Part shown: positions 1 to 9,564 of the stretch, piece after piece | How positions within the stretch are numbered: the first letter of the stretch is position 1 | Layout of the letters: each line of letters begins with the position of its first letter | From: Gallionella straubiae | GTDB lineage: Bacteria; Pseudomonadota; Gammaproteobacteria; Burkholderiales; Gallionellaceae | NCBI RefSeq assembly: GCF_051257895.1 | Contig: NZ_CP194331.1 | Location: 2,170,001 to 2,234,000, forward strand | Direction of reading: 5' to 3' | Length of the DNA stretch: 64,000 nt | Translations under genes and position numbers: made by a program | The notes under the pieces: model-generated | What the model was told of the DNA's origin: nothing | What the model saw: the letters and a program-made list of their open reading frames with translations, nothing else | Database searches by the model: none

Positions 1-2262
1 CGCCTCGAAAGCCAGCGCCAGCGACAGCGTGACGGCGGTGACCATGTTCACCCACAGGATTTGCACCGGCGTGATCGGCAGCGTCAGGCCGAGGAAGATC
101 GCAGCGACGACGACCATCGCCTCGCCGCCGTTGGTCGGCAGGATGAACACGATGGCTTTTTTCAGGTTGTCGTAAACGGTGCGTCCTTCTTCCACCGCCG
201 CATCGATCGAGGCGAAATTGTCGTCGGCCAGCACCATCCCGGCCGCCTCGCGCGCCGCCTCGGTGCCTTTTTTACCCATTGCCACGCCGACATCGGCTCG
301 CTTCAGCGCGGGCGCATCGTTCACGCCGTCGCCGGTCATCGCCACCACTGCGCCGTTGGCCTGCAACGCCTGCACCAGGCTGAGTTTGTGCTCCGGGCTG
401 GCGCGGGCAAAGATGTCTGCCCGGGTTGCCGCGACACGCAGGGCAGCCTCGTCCATTTGTTCGATTTCCGCGCCACTCAGCGCGCCTTCCGCCGCCAGGC
501 CGAAGCGCGCGCCGATGGCGCACGCGGTATCGAGATGGTCACCCGTGATCATCTTTACCGAGATGCCGGCTTCGCGGCAGCGTGCCACGGCAAGCAAGGC
601 CTCGTCGCGCGGCGGGTCGCCGATGCCGAACACGCCGAGCAGCGAAAAGCCGTGCCTTACATCGGCCATGCTGAGCTCGCGCTGCTCCTTGCCGGCGGGG
701 CGCATCGCTATGGCGAGCAGGCGCAGTCCCTGCCGCGCCGCATCCTGCATCGCCTGCTGCCAGTCGATGAGGCGCAAAGGACGATCCTCGCCGTCCGCGC
801 GCTCGAACTGGCATATTTCCAGCACGCTTTCCGGTGCGCCCTTGAGGATGATGAAGCCGTGCCCTTCGAGATCGTGGTGCAGCGTCGCCATGAAGCGATG
901 CTGCGACTCGAACGGGATCAGGTCGGTGCGGCGCAGCGCCTCGCGTTCGAAGGAGATGTCGAGTCCGCTTTTGGCGGCTAGCGTGAGCAGCGCGCCTTCG
1001 GTAGGGTCGCCTTCAATGTGCCAGCCCGCACCGGTGGCAGGATACGCGTGCAGTTCCGCATCGTTGCACAGCAGCGCGGTGCGTCCCAGTTCGATCAGCT
1101 CGGGGAAATCGTCGACGAATACCTCGCGCCCGGCGATGGAAAAACCGCCATGCGGCGAATAGCCGCTGCCGCTGACCTCGAATACGCGGCCTGCGGTGAG
1201 GACGCGCTGTACGGTCATCTCGTTCCGGGTCAGCGTGCCGGTCTTGTCGGAGCAGATCACCGTCACCGAGCCGAGCGTTTCCACCGCAGGCAGACGGCGG
1301 ATGATGGCGTTGCGTTTTGCCATGCGCTGCACGCCGATGGCCAGCGTGATGGTCATCACGGCGGGCAGTCCTTCCGGGATGGCGGCAACCGCCAGGCCGA
1401 CAGCGGCAAGGAACATTTCCGGCCAGCCGTAGCCGCGCATCCACACGCCGAAGGCAAAGGTCAGTCCGGCCAGCAGCAGGATGGCCGCGGTCAGTTGCTG
1501 GCCGAAACGCGTCATCTGGCGCAGCAGCGGCGTTTCCAGGGCGGTTACTGCGGCGATCATGCCGCTGATGCGGCCAATCTCGGTCGCCGCACCGGTGGCG
1601 ACCGCTACACCGCGCGCCTGCCCATAGACCACCAGCGTGCCGGAGTAAGCCATGCAGCTGCGGTCGCCGATTACGGCCTGCGCATCCACCGTCGCGGTGT
1701 TCTTTCCCACCGTCGCCGATTCGCCGGTCAGCGCGGCCTCCTCGACACGCAACTGGTGCGCTTCAATCAGGCGCAAATCGGCGGGCACCTTGTCGCCGGA
1801 GGCCAGCAGCACGATGTCGCCGGTCACCACCTGTTCCGCCGGAATCTCGCGCCGCTGCCCGTCGCGCAGCACCGTCGCGTTCGGTGACAGCATGTTGCGG
1901 ATGGCGTCCAGCGCGCGTTCCGCCTTGCCTTCCTGGATGACCCCGATGATGGCGTTGATCAGCACCACGCCGGCGATTACGCCGCAGTCCACCCAGTGGC
2001 CGAGCAGTGCGGTGATCAGCGCGGAGACCAGCAGCACGTAGATCAGGACGTTGTTGAACTGGCGTGCGAAACGCACCAGCAGGCTGTCGCCCTTCGCGGC
2101 GGGCAGGCGGTTCGGGCCGTATTGCTGCAGGCGGCGCGCTGCTTCGTCTTTGGGTAATCCGGCATGATCCGCCGCTAGCGCGCGCAACACTTCCTGCACC
2201 GGCAGGCTGTGCCAATCGGAAGAGTGTTCGGGGTGTGAGGTGAGGCCAACAGCTTTATTCAT
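1..2262 (-). CDS. P-type cation-transporting ATPase (P2A-like), partial
   Basis: This gene starts at the ATG at 2262 and runs off the left edge without a stop, so about 754 codons are visible of a protein that is usually near 900 residues. It should be an inner-membrane pump that moves cations (Ca2+- or proton-type) using ATP. Landmarks in one frame are TGES near residue 177, PEGLP before the phosphorylation site, DKTGTLT with the phosphorylated Asp at residue 339, a KGAPE nucleotide-binding motif, and GDGVNDAP near residue 643. The window begins in the following membrane segment (LWVNMVTAV). The ion cannot be read from the visible part. It follows slyB on the same strand after a stem-loop. 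Confidence 0.93.
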   Translation of the reverse strand, partial: MNKAVGLTSHPEHSSDWHSLPVQEVLRALAADHAGLPKDEAARRLQQYGPNRLPAAKGDSLLVRFARQFNNVLIYVLLVSALITALLGHWVDCGVIAGVVLINAIIGVIQEGKAERALDAIRNMLSPNATVLRDGQRREIPAEQVVTGDIVLLASGDKVPADLRLIEAHQLRVEEAALTGESATVGKNTATVDAQAVIGDRSCMAYSGTLVVYGQARGVAVATGAATEIGRISGMIAAVTALETPLLRQMTRFGQQLTAAILLLAGLTFAFGVWMRGYGWPEMFLAAVGLAVAAIPEGLPAVMTITLAIGVQRMAKRNAIIRRLPAVETLGSVTVICSDKTGTLTRNEMTVQRVLTAGRVFEVSGSGYSPHGGFSIAGREVFVDDFPELIELGRTALLCNDAELHAYPATGAGWHIEGDPTEGALLTLAAKSGLDISFEREALRRTDLIPFESQHRFMATLHHDLEGHGFIILKGAPESVLEICQFERADGEDRPLRLIDWQQAMQDAARQGLRLLAIAMRPAGKEQRELSMADVRHGFSLLGVFGIGDPPRDEALLAVARCREAGISVKMITGDHLDTACAIGARFGLAAEGALSGAEIEQMDEAALRVAATRADIFARASPEHKLSLVQALQANGAVVAMTGDGVNDAPALKRADVGVAMGKKGTEAAREAAGMVLADDNFASIDAAVEEGRTVYDNLKKAIVFILPTNGGEAMVVVAAIFLGLTLPITPVQILWVNMVTAVTLSLALAFEA

Positions 2263-2300
2263 TTTCACCCTCGAGAACGATGTGGTGAATAGATCAAATG

Positions 2301-2330
2301 GCGGATACGTGCCTGACGGCACTTATCCGC
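2301..2330. terminator. Stem-loop between slyB-like gene and ATPase
   Basis: The sequence GCGGATA-c-GTGCC, a four-base loop, then GGCAC-t-TATCCGC forms a strong hairpin in the spacer downstream of the lipoprotein gene. There is no clean T-run on either strand, so it may be an attenuating or RNA-protecting hairpin rather than a classic terminator. Confidence 0.5.
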
Positions 2331-2373
2331 TTTGCTGCTGCTATTGCGCTAAGTTGGCTGCGCCTTATGCCGG

Positions 2374-2829
2374 TTAATGGCTGATGCGGGTTACGCCGCT
2401 GCCGGTCAGCACGCGTACCCTTTCACCGGGCTGGAATTTCTCGTCCCCCGCCTGGGTTACCGCGATCAGCTTGCCGTCATCGAATTTGACGGTGATTTCC
2501 ATGGCGGATTGACGGGTCGCACCCTCTTCGATGGCAGAGCCCACCACGCCGCCGGCCACCGTACCCAGTACGGCGCCCACTGAGCTGCCCTTGCCGGAGC
2601 CGGCATTGCTGCCTCCAATGCCCCCCACCACCGCTCCTGCTGCGGTGCCGATCCCAGACTTGGTGCCTTCGATCAGCACCTCGCGCACGCTCTCGACCGT
2701 GGCCATGCGCACGTCCTCAACCTGCCGGGCCTGGTCGCGGGTGTACGTCGAGCCTGACAGGCCGGAAGCGCATCCCGCGAGGGCGGCGATAGCCAGTAAT
2801 AGAGCGGTTGCTTTGCCGAAGTTAAACAT
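2374..2829 (-). CDS. slyB: SlyB-like glycine-zipper outer-membrane lipoprotein
   Basis: The product is a 151-residue lipoprotein. It has a short hydrophobic signal ending in a lipobox (LAGC), then a central glycine-zipper stretch rich in G-A-V repeats (about residues 55-100), and a C-terminal domain that fits the SlyB/Pcp family. It is expected in the outer membrane, where the family is linked to envelope integrity under divalent-cation stress. I chose the ATG at 2829 because AAGGGA lies five bases upstream; an in-frame ATG at 2844 has no such site. It stands 31 bases after gcvPB on the same strand, so read-through from the gcv operon is possible. Confidence 0.82.
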   Translation of the reverse strand: MFNFGKATALLLAIAALAGCASGLSGSTYTRDQARQVEDVRMATVESVREVLIEGTKSGIGTAAGAVVGGIGGSNAGSGKGSSVGAVLGTVAGGVVGSAIEEGATRQSAMEITVKFDDGKLIAVTQAGDEKFQPGERVRVLTGSGVTRISH

Positions 2830-2860
2830 GGAGATCCCTTTCATAAAGTAACGCCAAGCG

Positions 2861-4312
2861 TCAGTCGTTAGACTTCCACGTCAAGTCAAGTTCCCGCGCG
2901 GCCTTCACGTCGTCGAGGCGGCGCACCGGCATGGTGTGCGGCGCGCCCTTCACGAGTTCCGGCGTGGCATGGGCCTCGTCGCGGATTTCCTTCATCGCGT
3001 TGACGAAGGCGTCCAGCGTCTCCTTCGATTCGGTTTCGGTCGGCTCGATGAGCAGGCACTCCGGCACCAGCATCGGGAAGTAGGTGGTGGGCGGGTGAAA
3101 GCCCTTGTCCAGCAGGCGCTTCGCGACGTCCATCGCGGAGATGCCGGTCGCGTCCTTGAGCGGCTTCATCGAGACGATGAACTCGTGGCTGGCGCGGCGC
3201 TGCGGGAAGGCAACGGTAAAACCGGCCTTGGTGAGTTCCGCCATCAGGTAGTTGGCATTCAGCGTGGCGAATTCGGCGACGCGGTGCATGCCTTCCGCGC
3301 CGAGCATGCGTGCATACACGTAGGCGCGCAGCAGGATGCCGATGTTGCCGCTGAAGGCGGACAGGTGGCCGATGGATTGCGGCAAGTCCTGCTCGGTTAA
3401 GTAGCGATAGGCTTCGTCCTGTTTAGCGACTACCGGCAGCGGCAGGAACGGCAGCAAACGCTGCGCGACGCCTACCGCGCCCGCGCCCGGCCCGCCGCCG
3501 CCGTGCGGCGTGGAGAAGGTCTTGTGCAGGTTCATGTGGATCACGTCGAAGCCCATGTCGCCGGGCTTGACCTTGCCGAGGATCGCGTTCAGGTTTGCGC
3601 CGTCGTAATACAGCAGGCCGCCCGCGTCGTGCACGATCTTCTGGATGTCGGCGATACGTTTTTCGAACACGCCCAGCGTGGATGGATTGGTCAGCATCAA
3701 CCCGGCGGTCTGCGGGCCAGTTGCGGCGCGCAGCGCTTCGAGATCGACGTCGCCGTTCGCGTCGGTCGGAATTTCCTTCACCGTGTAGCCGCACATCACC
3801 GCGGTCGCGGGGTTGGTGCCGTGCGCCGCGTCCGGCACGATGATCTCGGTGCGCGCCGTATCATTGCGCGCCTCGTGGTAGGCGCGGATCATCGCGATGC
3901 CCGCGAACTCGCCCTGCGCGCCGGCCATCGGCATCAGCGATACACCCGCCATACCGGTCACGTCTTTCAATATTTCCTGCAGGTCATGCAGGCACGCGAG
4001 CACGCCCTGCCCGGTGGCTTCCGGCGCGAGCGGATGGCGCGCGAGGAAGTTCGGCAGCATCGAAAGCTGGTTGCAGGCGCGCGGGTTGTACTTCATCGTG
4101 CAGGAGCCGAGCGGGTAGAAGTGCGTGTCGATGGAGAAGTTCTTCTGCGACAGCTCGGTGTAGTGGCGCACCACGTCCATCTCCGAGGCTTCCGGCAGCA
4201 GCGGCTTATCCCCGCGCAGCAGCGCAGCCGGGATGCCGCCGGCTGCTGCGGCGTGCTGCGGAGCCTGTGCTGCATTGCGGCGGCCGGGATGGGAGCGTTC
4301 AAAAATCAGCAT
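2861..4312 (-). CDS. gcvPB: Glycine dehydrogenase (decarboxylating) subunit 2
   Basis: This 483-residue protein is the beta subunit of the two-subunit P-protein. With GcvPA it decarboxylates glycine using PLP and passes the aminomethyl group to lipoyl-GcvH in the cytoplasm. The PLP-lysine motif LHKTFSTPHGGGGPG lies around residue 262, and the N-terminal part shows the family pattern SxxNFSIDTHFYPLGSCTMKYNP. Length is normal for the split form. It is the last gene of the minus-strand gcv operon and is separated from gcvPA by tpx and a 159-base spacer holding a dispersed repeat. Confidence 0.96.
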   Translation of the reverse strand: MLIFERSHPGRRNAAQAPQHAAAAGGIPAALLRGDKPLLPEASEMDVVRHYTELSQKNFSIDTHFYPLGSCTMKYNPRACNQLSMLPNFLARHPLAPEATGQGVLACLHDLQEILKDVTGMAGVSLMPMAGAQGEFAGIAMIRAYHEARNDTARTEIIVPDAAHGTNPATAVMCGYTVKEIPTDANGDVDLEALRAATGPQTAGLMLTNPSTLGVFEKRIADIQKIVHDAGGLLYYDGANLNAILGKVKPGDMGFDVIHMNLHKTFSTPHGGGGPGAGAVGVAQRLLPFLPLPVVAKQDEAYRYLTEQDLPQSIGHLSAFSGNIGILLRAYVYARMLGAEGMHRVAEFATLNANYLMAELTKAGFTVAFPQRRASHEFIVSMKPLKDATGISAMDVAKRLLDKGFHPPTTYFPMLVPECLLIEPTETESKETLDAFVNAMKEIRDEAHATPELVKGAPHTMPVRRLDDVKAARELDLTWKSND

Positions 4313-4399
4313 GATGTGTAACCTTAGTGAGACAGTTGATTCGTAGGTTGGTGGTTTTAGCGCTAAGCTGGAAAATATTTTATTGATCCCGCCAAGCGA

Positions 4400-4467
4400 A
4401 GTTCGAAGTCCGTTTGCCCTGAGGTATCGAAGGGTGAACGGGCTTCGATACCTCAGCCCGAACGGTA
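4400..4467. repeat. Dispersed CCTGAG/TCGAAGGG repeat, palindromic copy
   Basis: In the tpx-gcvPB spacer, GCCCTGAGGTATCGAAGG is followed closely by CTTCGATACCTCAGCCCG, giving an almost perfect hairpin. The unit resembles copies near 8480, 8890 and 26705, so it belongs to a short interspersed palindromic family. Confidence 0.75.
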
Positions 4468-4471
4468 AGTT

Positions 4472-4981
4472 TTAAATGGCCTTCAGTGCCGCCAGTGCCG
4501 CATCGTAATTCGGCTCGTTCTTGATCTCGCTGACCAGCTCGGTATAGCGCACCACGTTGTTGCCATCCAGCACGATCACCGCGCGCGTGGCGAGCCCGAC
4601 CAGCACGCCGCTGGCGATCTCCACGCCGTAGTTGCGCAGGAACTCGCGGCCGCGCATCAGGGACAGGTTGACCACGTTGTTCAGGCCTTCGCTGGCGCAG
4701 AAACGCGATTGGGCAAACGGCAGGTCGGCGGAGATGGTGATCACCACGGCATTGTCCAGCGTGCTTGCAACCTGGTTGAAGCGCCGTTCGGAAGCCGCGC
4801 AGGTTGCCGTGTCCAGGCTGGGGACGATGTTCAGCACCTTGCGCTTGTTGCCGAAACTGGCCAGCGTGATGTCCTGCAGATCCTTGTTCACCAGCGAAAA
4901 TTCCGGTGCGGTTTGTCCTACCTTGGGGAAGTTGCCGTTCAGTTGCACGGGGTTGCCGCCGAGTGTCGTACTGTGTGCCAT
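4472..4981 (-). CDS. tpx: Thiol peroxidase (atypical 2-Cys peroxiredoxin)
   Basis: The 169-residue product matches Tpx in length and motifs. The peroxidatic cysteine is C61 in PSLDTATC and the resolving cysteine is C95 in SRFCASEGL. The family reduces H2O2 and alkyl hydroperoxides with thioredoxin as donor. GGGAGAACGAT precedes the ATG as a good ribosome site. It sits 28 bases after gcvPA and upstream of gcvPB on the same strand, so it is probably co-transcribed with the glycine-cleavage genes, an unusual position for this enzyme. Confidence 0.96.
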   Translation of the reverse strand: MAHSTTLGGNPVQLNGNFPKVGQTAPEFSLVNKDLQDITLASFGNKRKVLNIVPSLDTATCAASERRFNQVASTLDNAVVITISADLPFAQSRFCASEGLNNVVNLSLMRGREFLRNYGVEIASGVLVGLATRAVIVLDGNNVVRYTELVSEIKNEPNYDAALAALKAI

Positions 4982-5009
4982 ATCGTTCTCCCTGTGAAGT
5001 TAGTGAAAC

Positions 5010-6362
5010 CTAGTGAAGTGCGTGGCGTAACGCCGCCACAAAGCGTTGCAAATCCTCATTGGTCTTGGTTTCGGTGGCGCACACCAGGATCGCGTTGCCC
5101 AGTTGCGGGTAGTGCGGTTTCAGGTCAAAGCCGCCCGAGATGCCCTGATCGGCCATGCTCGCCAGCACTTTGGCGGAAGACTCGGGCAAATGCAAGACCA
5201 CTTCGTGGAAATGCGGCGCGATGAACAGCCGCTTCACACCTGGGATGCCGCCGGCCTGCACTGCGAGGGCCTGCGTGTTGGCATGCGAAGCTGCGGCAAC
5301 GCGGCGCAGCCCGTCGCTGCCGAGCAGCGCCATGTGTATGGTTGCAGCGGTGACCATCAGCCCCTGGTTGGAGCAGATGTTGGAAGTCGCCTTGGCGCGG
5401 CGGATATGCTGTTCGCGTGCCTGCAGCGTCAGCGTGAAGCCCGGCTTGCCGTCCAGATCGACGGTGCGGCCGATGATGCGCCCCGGCATCTGGCGCACCA
5501 GCGCCTGCTTGCAGCACATGAAGCCAAAGTATGGGCCGCCGCTGGAGAGCGGTGCGCCGAGCGGTTGGCCGTCGCCTACCGCAATATCCGCGCCTTTTTC
5601 GGCCCATTGTCCCGGCGCTTTCAGCAGGGCGAGCGACAGCGGGTTCGCCAGCGCGATGGCCAGCGCGTTTTGCGCATGCGCCCAGGCGGTCAGCGCATCG
5701 ACGTCTTCCAGCGCGCCGAAGAAGTTCGGCTGCGGGATGACCAGCGCGGCGAGATCGCTGCCCGCGTGCTGTTTCAGCGCCTTGAGGTCGGTGGTGCCGG
5801 TCGCGGCGTCGAACGGGACCTCCACCAGTTCGATGTTCTGCAGCCTGACGATGCTCTGCGCGACGCTGCGGTACAGCGGGCTGACCGTGGCGGGGATCAG
5901 CACGCGGCGCGAAGACTTGTGCGAACGCACCGCCATCAGGATCGCCTCGGCCAGTGCGGACGCGCCGTCGTACAGGCTGGCGTTGGACGCGTCCATGCCG
6001 GTCAGCGACGCGATCATGGTTTGGTATTCGTAGAGCGTTTGCAGCGTGCCCTGGCTGGCCTCGGCCTGATACGGAGTGTAGGCGGTGTAGTACTCGCCGC
6101 GCGTGGCGATCTCCCAGACTGCGGCGGGGATATGGTGCTCATAGGCACCCGCGCCGATGAAGTTGAGCGGCTGGCCGTCCTGCGCGGCACGCTCCTGCAT
6201 CAGGCGCGCAACCTGCATCTCGTTCAGGCCGTCGCCGATGGCGGTCAGCTTGCCGCTTTTCAGCGCGGCGGGAATTTCATCGAACAGCGCGTCGATGTTC
6301 TTCGCGCCGATGCTCGCGAGCATCGCCGCGATGTCCTGCTCGGTGTGGGGGATGAAGGGCAT
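5010..6362 (-). CDS. gcvPA: Glycine dehydrogenase (decarboxylating) subunit 1
   Basis: The 450-residue product is the alpha subunit of the split P-protein, the partner of GcvPB. It opens with the typical MPFIPHTEQDIAAML and carries the family segment GAGAYEHHIPAAVW near residue 70, followed by YTAYTPYQAEASQGTLQ. The length is standard. It follows gcvH on the same strand across a 79-base spacer that contains a 14-bp inverted repeat, and precedes tpx by 28 bases. Confidence 0.96.
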   Translation of the reverse strand: MPFIPHTEQDIAAMLASIGAKNIDALFDEIPAALKSGKLTAIGDGLNEMQVARLMQERAAQDGQPLNFIGAGAYEHHIPAAVWEIATRGEYYTAYTPYQAEASQGTLQTLYEYQTMIASLTGMDASNASLYDGASALAEAILMAVRSHKSSRRVLIPATVSPLYRSVAQSIVRLQNIELVEVPFDAATGTTDLKALKQHAGSDLAALVIPQPNFFGALEDVDALTAWAHAQNALAIALANPLSLALLKAPGQWAEKGADIAVGDGQPLGAPLSSGGPYFGFMCCKQALVRQMPGRIIGRTVDLDGKPGFTLTLQAREQHIRRAKATSNICSNQGLMVTAATIHMALLGSDGLRRVAAASHANTQALAVQAGGIPGVKRLFIAPHFHEVVLHLPESSAKVLASMADQGISGGFDLKPHYPQLGNAILVCATETKTNEDLQRFVAALRHALH

Positions 6363-6371
6363 TTTATAAAC

Positions 6372-6431
6372 CGTGAAAAGTGAAAGGTGAAACGTGAAAG
6401 GTGGGAAAGGCGCTGCGTTTCACTTTTCACG
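6372..6431. repeat. Inverted repeat between gcvH and gcvPA
   Basis: CGTGAAAAGTGAAA at 6372-6385 is the exact reverse complement of TTTCACTTTTCACG at 6418-6431. The spacer between them repeats the GTGAAA word. The resulting hairpin lies inside the gcv transcript and could affect RNA stability or coupling between the two genes. Confidence 0.8.
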
Positions 6432-6441
6432 TTTCACAGAT

Positions 6442-6843
6442 TTAATGGGCTTCGCTGTCCACGACGGCCTGATACGCCGCCGCATCCATCAGTGCCGCGA
6501 CATCGGCCGCGTTGTCCGGCTTCATCCTGAACATCCACGCGCCGTACGCGTCGGCGTTGATTTTCTCGGGGGCGCTGCCCAGTTCATTGTTCACCGCGAC
6601 CACTTCGCCGGAAACCGGCGCGTACACGTCGGCGGCGGCCTTGACCGATTCCACGACCGCGCATTCTTCCTTGGCCTTGAGCTTGCGTCCGACTGCGGGG
6701 TTCTCGACGAACACCATATCGCCCAGCAGTTCCTGCGCGTGCTGGGTGATGCCGATGCTGATGGTGCCGTCGGCTTCGCTCCTGATCCATTCATGGGAGG
6801 CGGTGTACTTTAAATTACTTGGCAGGTTGCTCGGGTTGCTCAT
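6442..6843 (-). CDS. gcvH: Glycine cleavage system H protein
   Basis: The 133-residue H protein carries the lipoyl arm that shuttles the aminomethyl group between the P and T proteins. The lipoylated lysine is K68 within VVESVKAAADVYAPVSGEVV, and the family N-terminus YTASHEWIR is present. It lies between gcvT and gcvPA on the minus strand. Start and length fit the family. Confidence 0.97.
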   Translation of the reverse strand: MSNPSNLPSNLKYTASHEWIRSEADGTISIGITQHAQELLGDMVFVENPAVGRKLKAKEECAVVESVKAAADVYAPVSGEVVAVNNELGSAPEKINADAYGAWMFRMKPDNAADVAALMDAAAYQAVVDSEAH

Positions 6844-6910
6844 TTTGAATCTCCAGTTGTTAGTCGTTAGACGTTAGTCGCTAGTTGGTTTTGTCGCAGT
6901 GCGGTTTTAA

Positions 6911-8182
<1,272 letters not shown>

Positions 8183-8200
8183 GTTCGCTTTCTGCAAATG

Positions 8201-8229
8201 AAAAAGGCGCAGCGCAGTTGCGCTACGCC
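8201..8229 (-). terminator. Intrinsic terminator of the glycine riboswitch
   Basis: Read on the minus strand, GGCGTAGCGC and GCGCTGCGCC pair (one G-U) around a short loop and are followed at once by TTTTT. It lies between the second aptamer and the gcvT start only 18 bases further on. It is the probable expression platform of the riboswitch. Confidence 0.82.
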
Positions 8230-8230
8230 C

Positions 8231-8415
8231 CATCTGTCCTTGGTACCTGAGAGATTGCAGCTCACGCTGCGTGCCCCTTCGGTGATTGGTTAATCCAACA
8301 CTCTCCAGATTTGCCTGTCCCCATGGTTCCTTGTACCTGAGCGGTTGCGGGTGTTGCGCCTTCGGCGGTGTCGCAGTCCGTGAAACGGAGCCGGGCGACA
8401 CGCTCTCCCATGGGC
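8231..8415 (-). promoter_or_regulatory. Tandem glycine riboswitch (gcvT element)
   Basis: Read on the minus strand there are two aptamer units, each with the family pattern GGAGAG, then CCGAAGG, then CTCAGGTAC-AAGGA. The first unit spans about 8412-8315 and the second about 8310-8231, with a short linker. Known gcvT elements sense glycine and raise expression of glycine-cleavage genes. Here the array precedes gcvT, with an intrinsic terminator just downstream. Confidence 0.95.
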
Positions 8416-8475
8416 CTGAACGGCAGAGTGAATTATGCCGCAAAGGGAAAGGACTGACAAATGAAGACACTGAAA

Positions 8476-8504
8476 AGTCCGTTCGCCCTGAGCTTATCGA
8501 AGGG
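8476..8504. repeat. Dispersed TTCGCCCTGAGC/TCGAAGGG repeat
   Basis: TCCGTTCGCCCTGAGCTTAT followed by CGAAGGG lies just outside the prmC stop codon. It matches the copies at 4400, 8881 and 26698. Confidence 0.75.
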
Positions 8505-8510
8505 CGGAAG

Positions 8511-9497
8511 CTATCGGGGGATCGCCCCGCCGCTTACCCGCTCGATGTCCGCGAGGTCGCGCGCCGAAAACACCCCGGCGTACTCCGCCGCATCGAGCAG
8601 TTCGCGCACCCGTGTGGCCTGGTCGTAGCCGTGTTCGAACAGCAGCCAGCCGCCGGGGTTGAGATGATCTTTCGCCTGCGCGACGATGCGGCGAATGTCG
8701 TCCAGCCCGTCTGCGCCGGAAGCCAGCGCACCGTGCGGCTCGAAGCGCAGGTCGCCCTGCGCGAGATGCGCGTCGCCCTCGGCGATGTAGGGCGGGTTGG
8801 AGACGATCAGGTCGAAGCGTTCGCCGGCCAATGCCGAGAACCAGTCGCTGCACAGCAGGCGCACGTTGGCGATCAAAATATCCGTTCGCACTGACCCTTC
8901 GACTTCGCTCAGGACTAAAGGCTTTGTCGAAATGTGAGCGGGTTCATGTTGAACCAACAGCCGCAGCGCATTTTCCCGCGCCACCTCCAGCGCCTCGGGC
9001 GAAGCATCCACCGCCGTGACCTCGACATCCGGCCGCGCACGGGCGATGGCAAGCGCGATCGCGCCGCTGCCGGTGCCGAGGTCGAGCACACGGAACGCCC
9101 CTCTCCCTCCGCTACGCTCTTCCCTCTCCCGTTCACGGGAGAGGGGCAGGGGAGAGGGAATACGCTCGAGCGCCAGCTCCACCAGCAACTCGGTCTCGGG
9201 GCGCGGGATCAGCGTCGCGGGCGTGACTTTGAAGTTCAGCCCGAAAAATTCGCGCTCGCCGAGGATATAGGCCAGCGGCTCACCCTTGAGGCGGCGCTGC
9301 AGCAGCGCGCGGTAACTCGCTTCCTGCGCGTCATCGAGCACCTGCTCGGGATGCGCCAGCAGATGCGCGCGCGACACGCCCAGCACCTGCTGCAACAGCA
9401 TCTGTACCTCGATACGCGCAGTGTTAGAGTTCAGCGCCAGCGCGGATTCGAGCACGGCTTTATTTTGCGTCTGGAAGGACTGGATAGCGTACGGCAT
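8511..9497 (-). CDS. prmC: Release factor glutamine methyltransferase, with repeat-derived insertions
   Basis: PrmC methylates the glutamine of the GGQ motif in release factors RF1 and RF2. The 328-residue product has the SAM-binding DLGTGSGAIALA and the substrate motif NPPY at 234-237. It is longer than the usual 275-290 residues because of two inserts: about residues 113-134, with the peptide SPLPLSREREREE, and about 187-206, with TKPLVLSEVEGS. Both are the translation of dispersed intergenic repeats. The reading frame is kept and the motifs are intact, so the enzyme may still work. It follows prfA on the same strand but is separated from it by a HAD gene. Confidence 0.92.
   Translation of the reverse strand: MPYAIQSFQTQNKAVLESALALNSNTARIEVQMLLQQVLGVSRAHLLAHPEQVLDDAQEASYRALLQRRLKGEPLAYILGEREFFGLNFKVTPATLIPRPETELLVELALERIPSPLPLSREREREERSGGRGAFRVLDLGTGSGAIALAIARARPDVEVTAVDASPEALEVARENALRLLVQHEPAHISTKPLVLSEVEGSVRTDILIANVRLLCSDWFSALAGERFDLIVSNPPYIAEGDAHLAQGDLRFEPHGALASGADGLDDIRRIVAQAKDHLNPGGWLLFEHGYDQATRVRELLDAAEYAGVFSARDLADIERVSGGAIPR
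8881..8938. repeat. Dispersed repeat copy inside prmC
   Basis: CCTTCGACTTCGCTCAGGAC and the flanking bases belong to the same family as the intergenic TCGAAGGG/CCTGAGC elements. Here the copy is translated as part of PrmC (peptide LVLSEVEGS). Confidence 0.75.
9098..9160. repeat. CTCTCCC/GGGAGAG palindromic repeat inside prmC
   Basis: CCCTCTCCCGTTCACGGGAG with flanking pyrimidine-rich sequence forms a hairpin and is translated on the minus strand as SPLPLSRERERE. A related hairpin lies upstream of tal at 20391-20416. This type is a known mobile-looking palindrome in proteobacterial genomes. Confidence 0.75.
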
Positions 9498-9564
9498 AGA
9501 CTAATTAGATATGGGAGTGCAGCTATCAAAATGTTAAATGCCCTTAATTCCTTAAGTTGAGGCG

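Noticed and set aside
8183..8470. N-terminal extension of gcvT
   Set aside because: The stretch is the glycine riboswitch; homology begins at the ATG at 8182.
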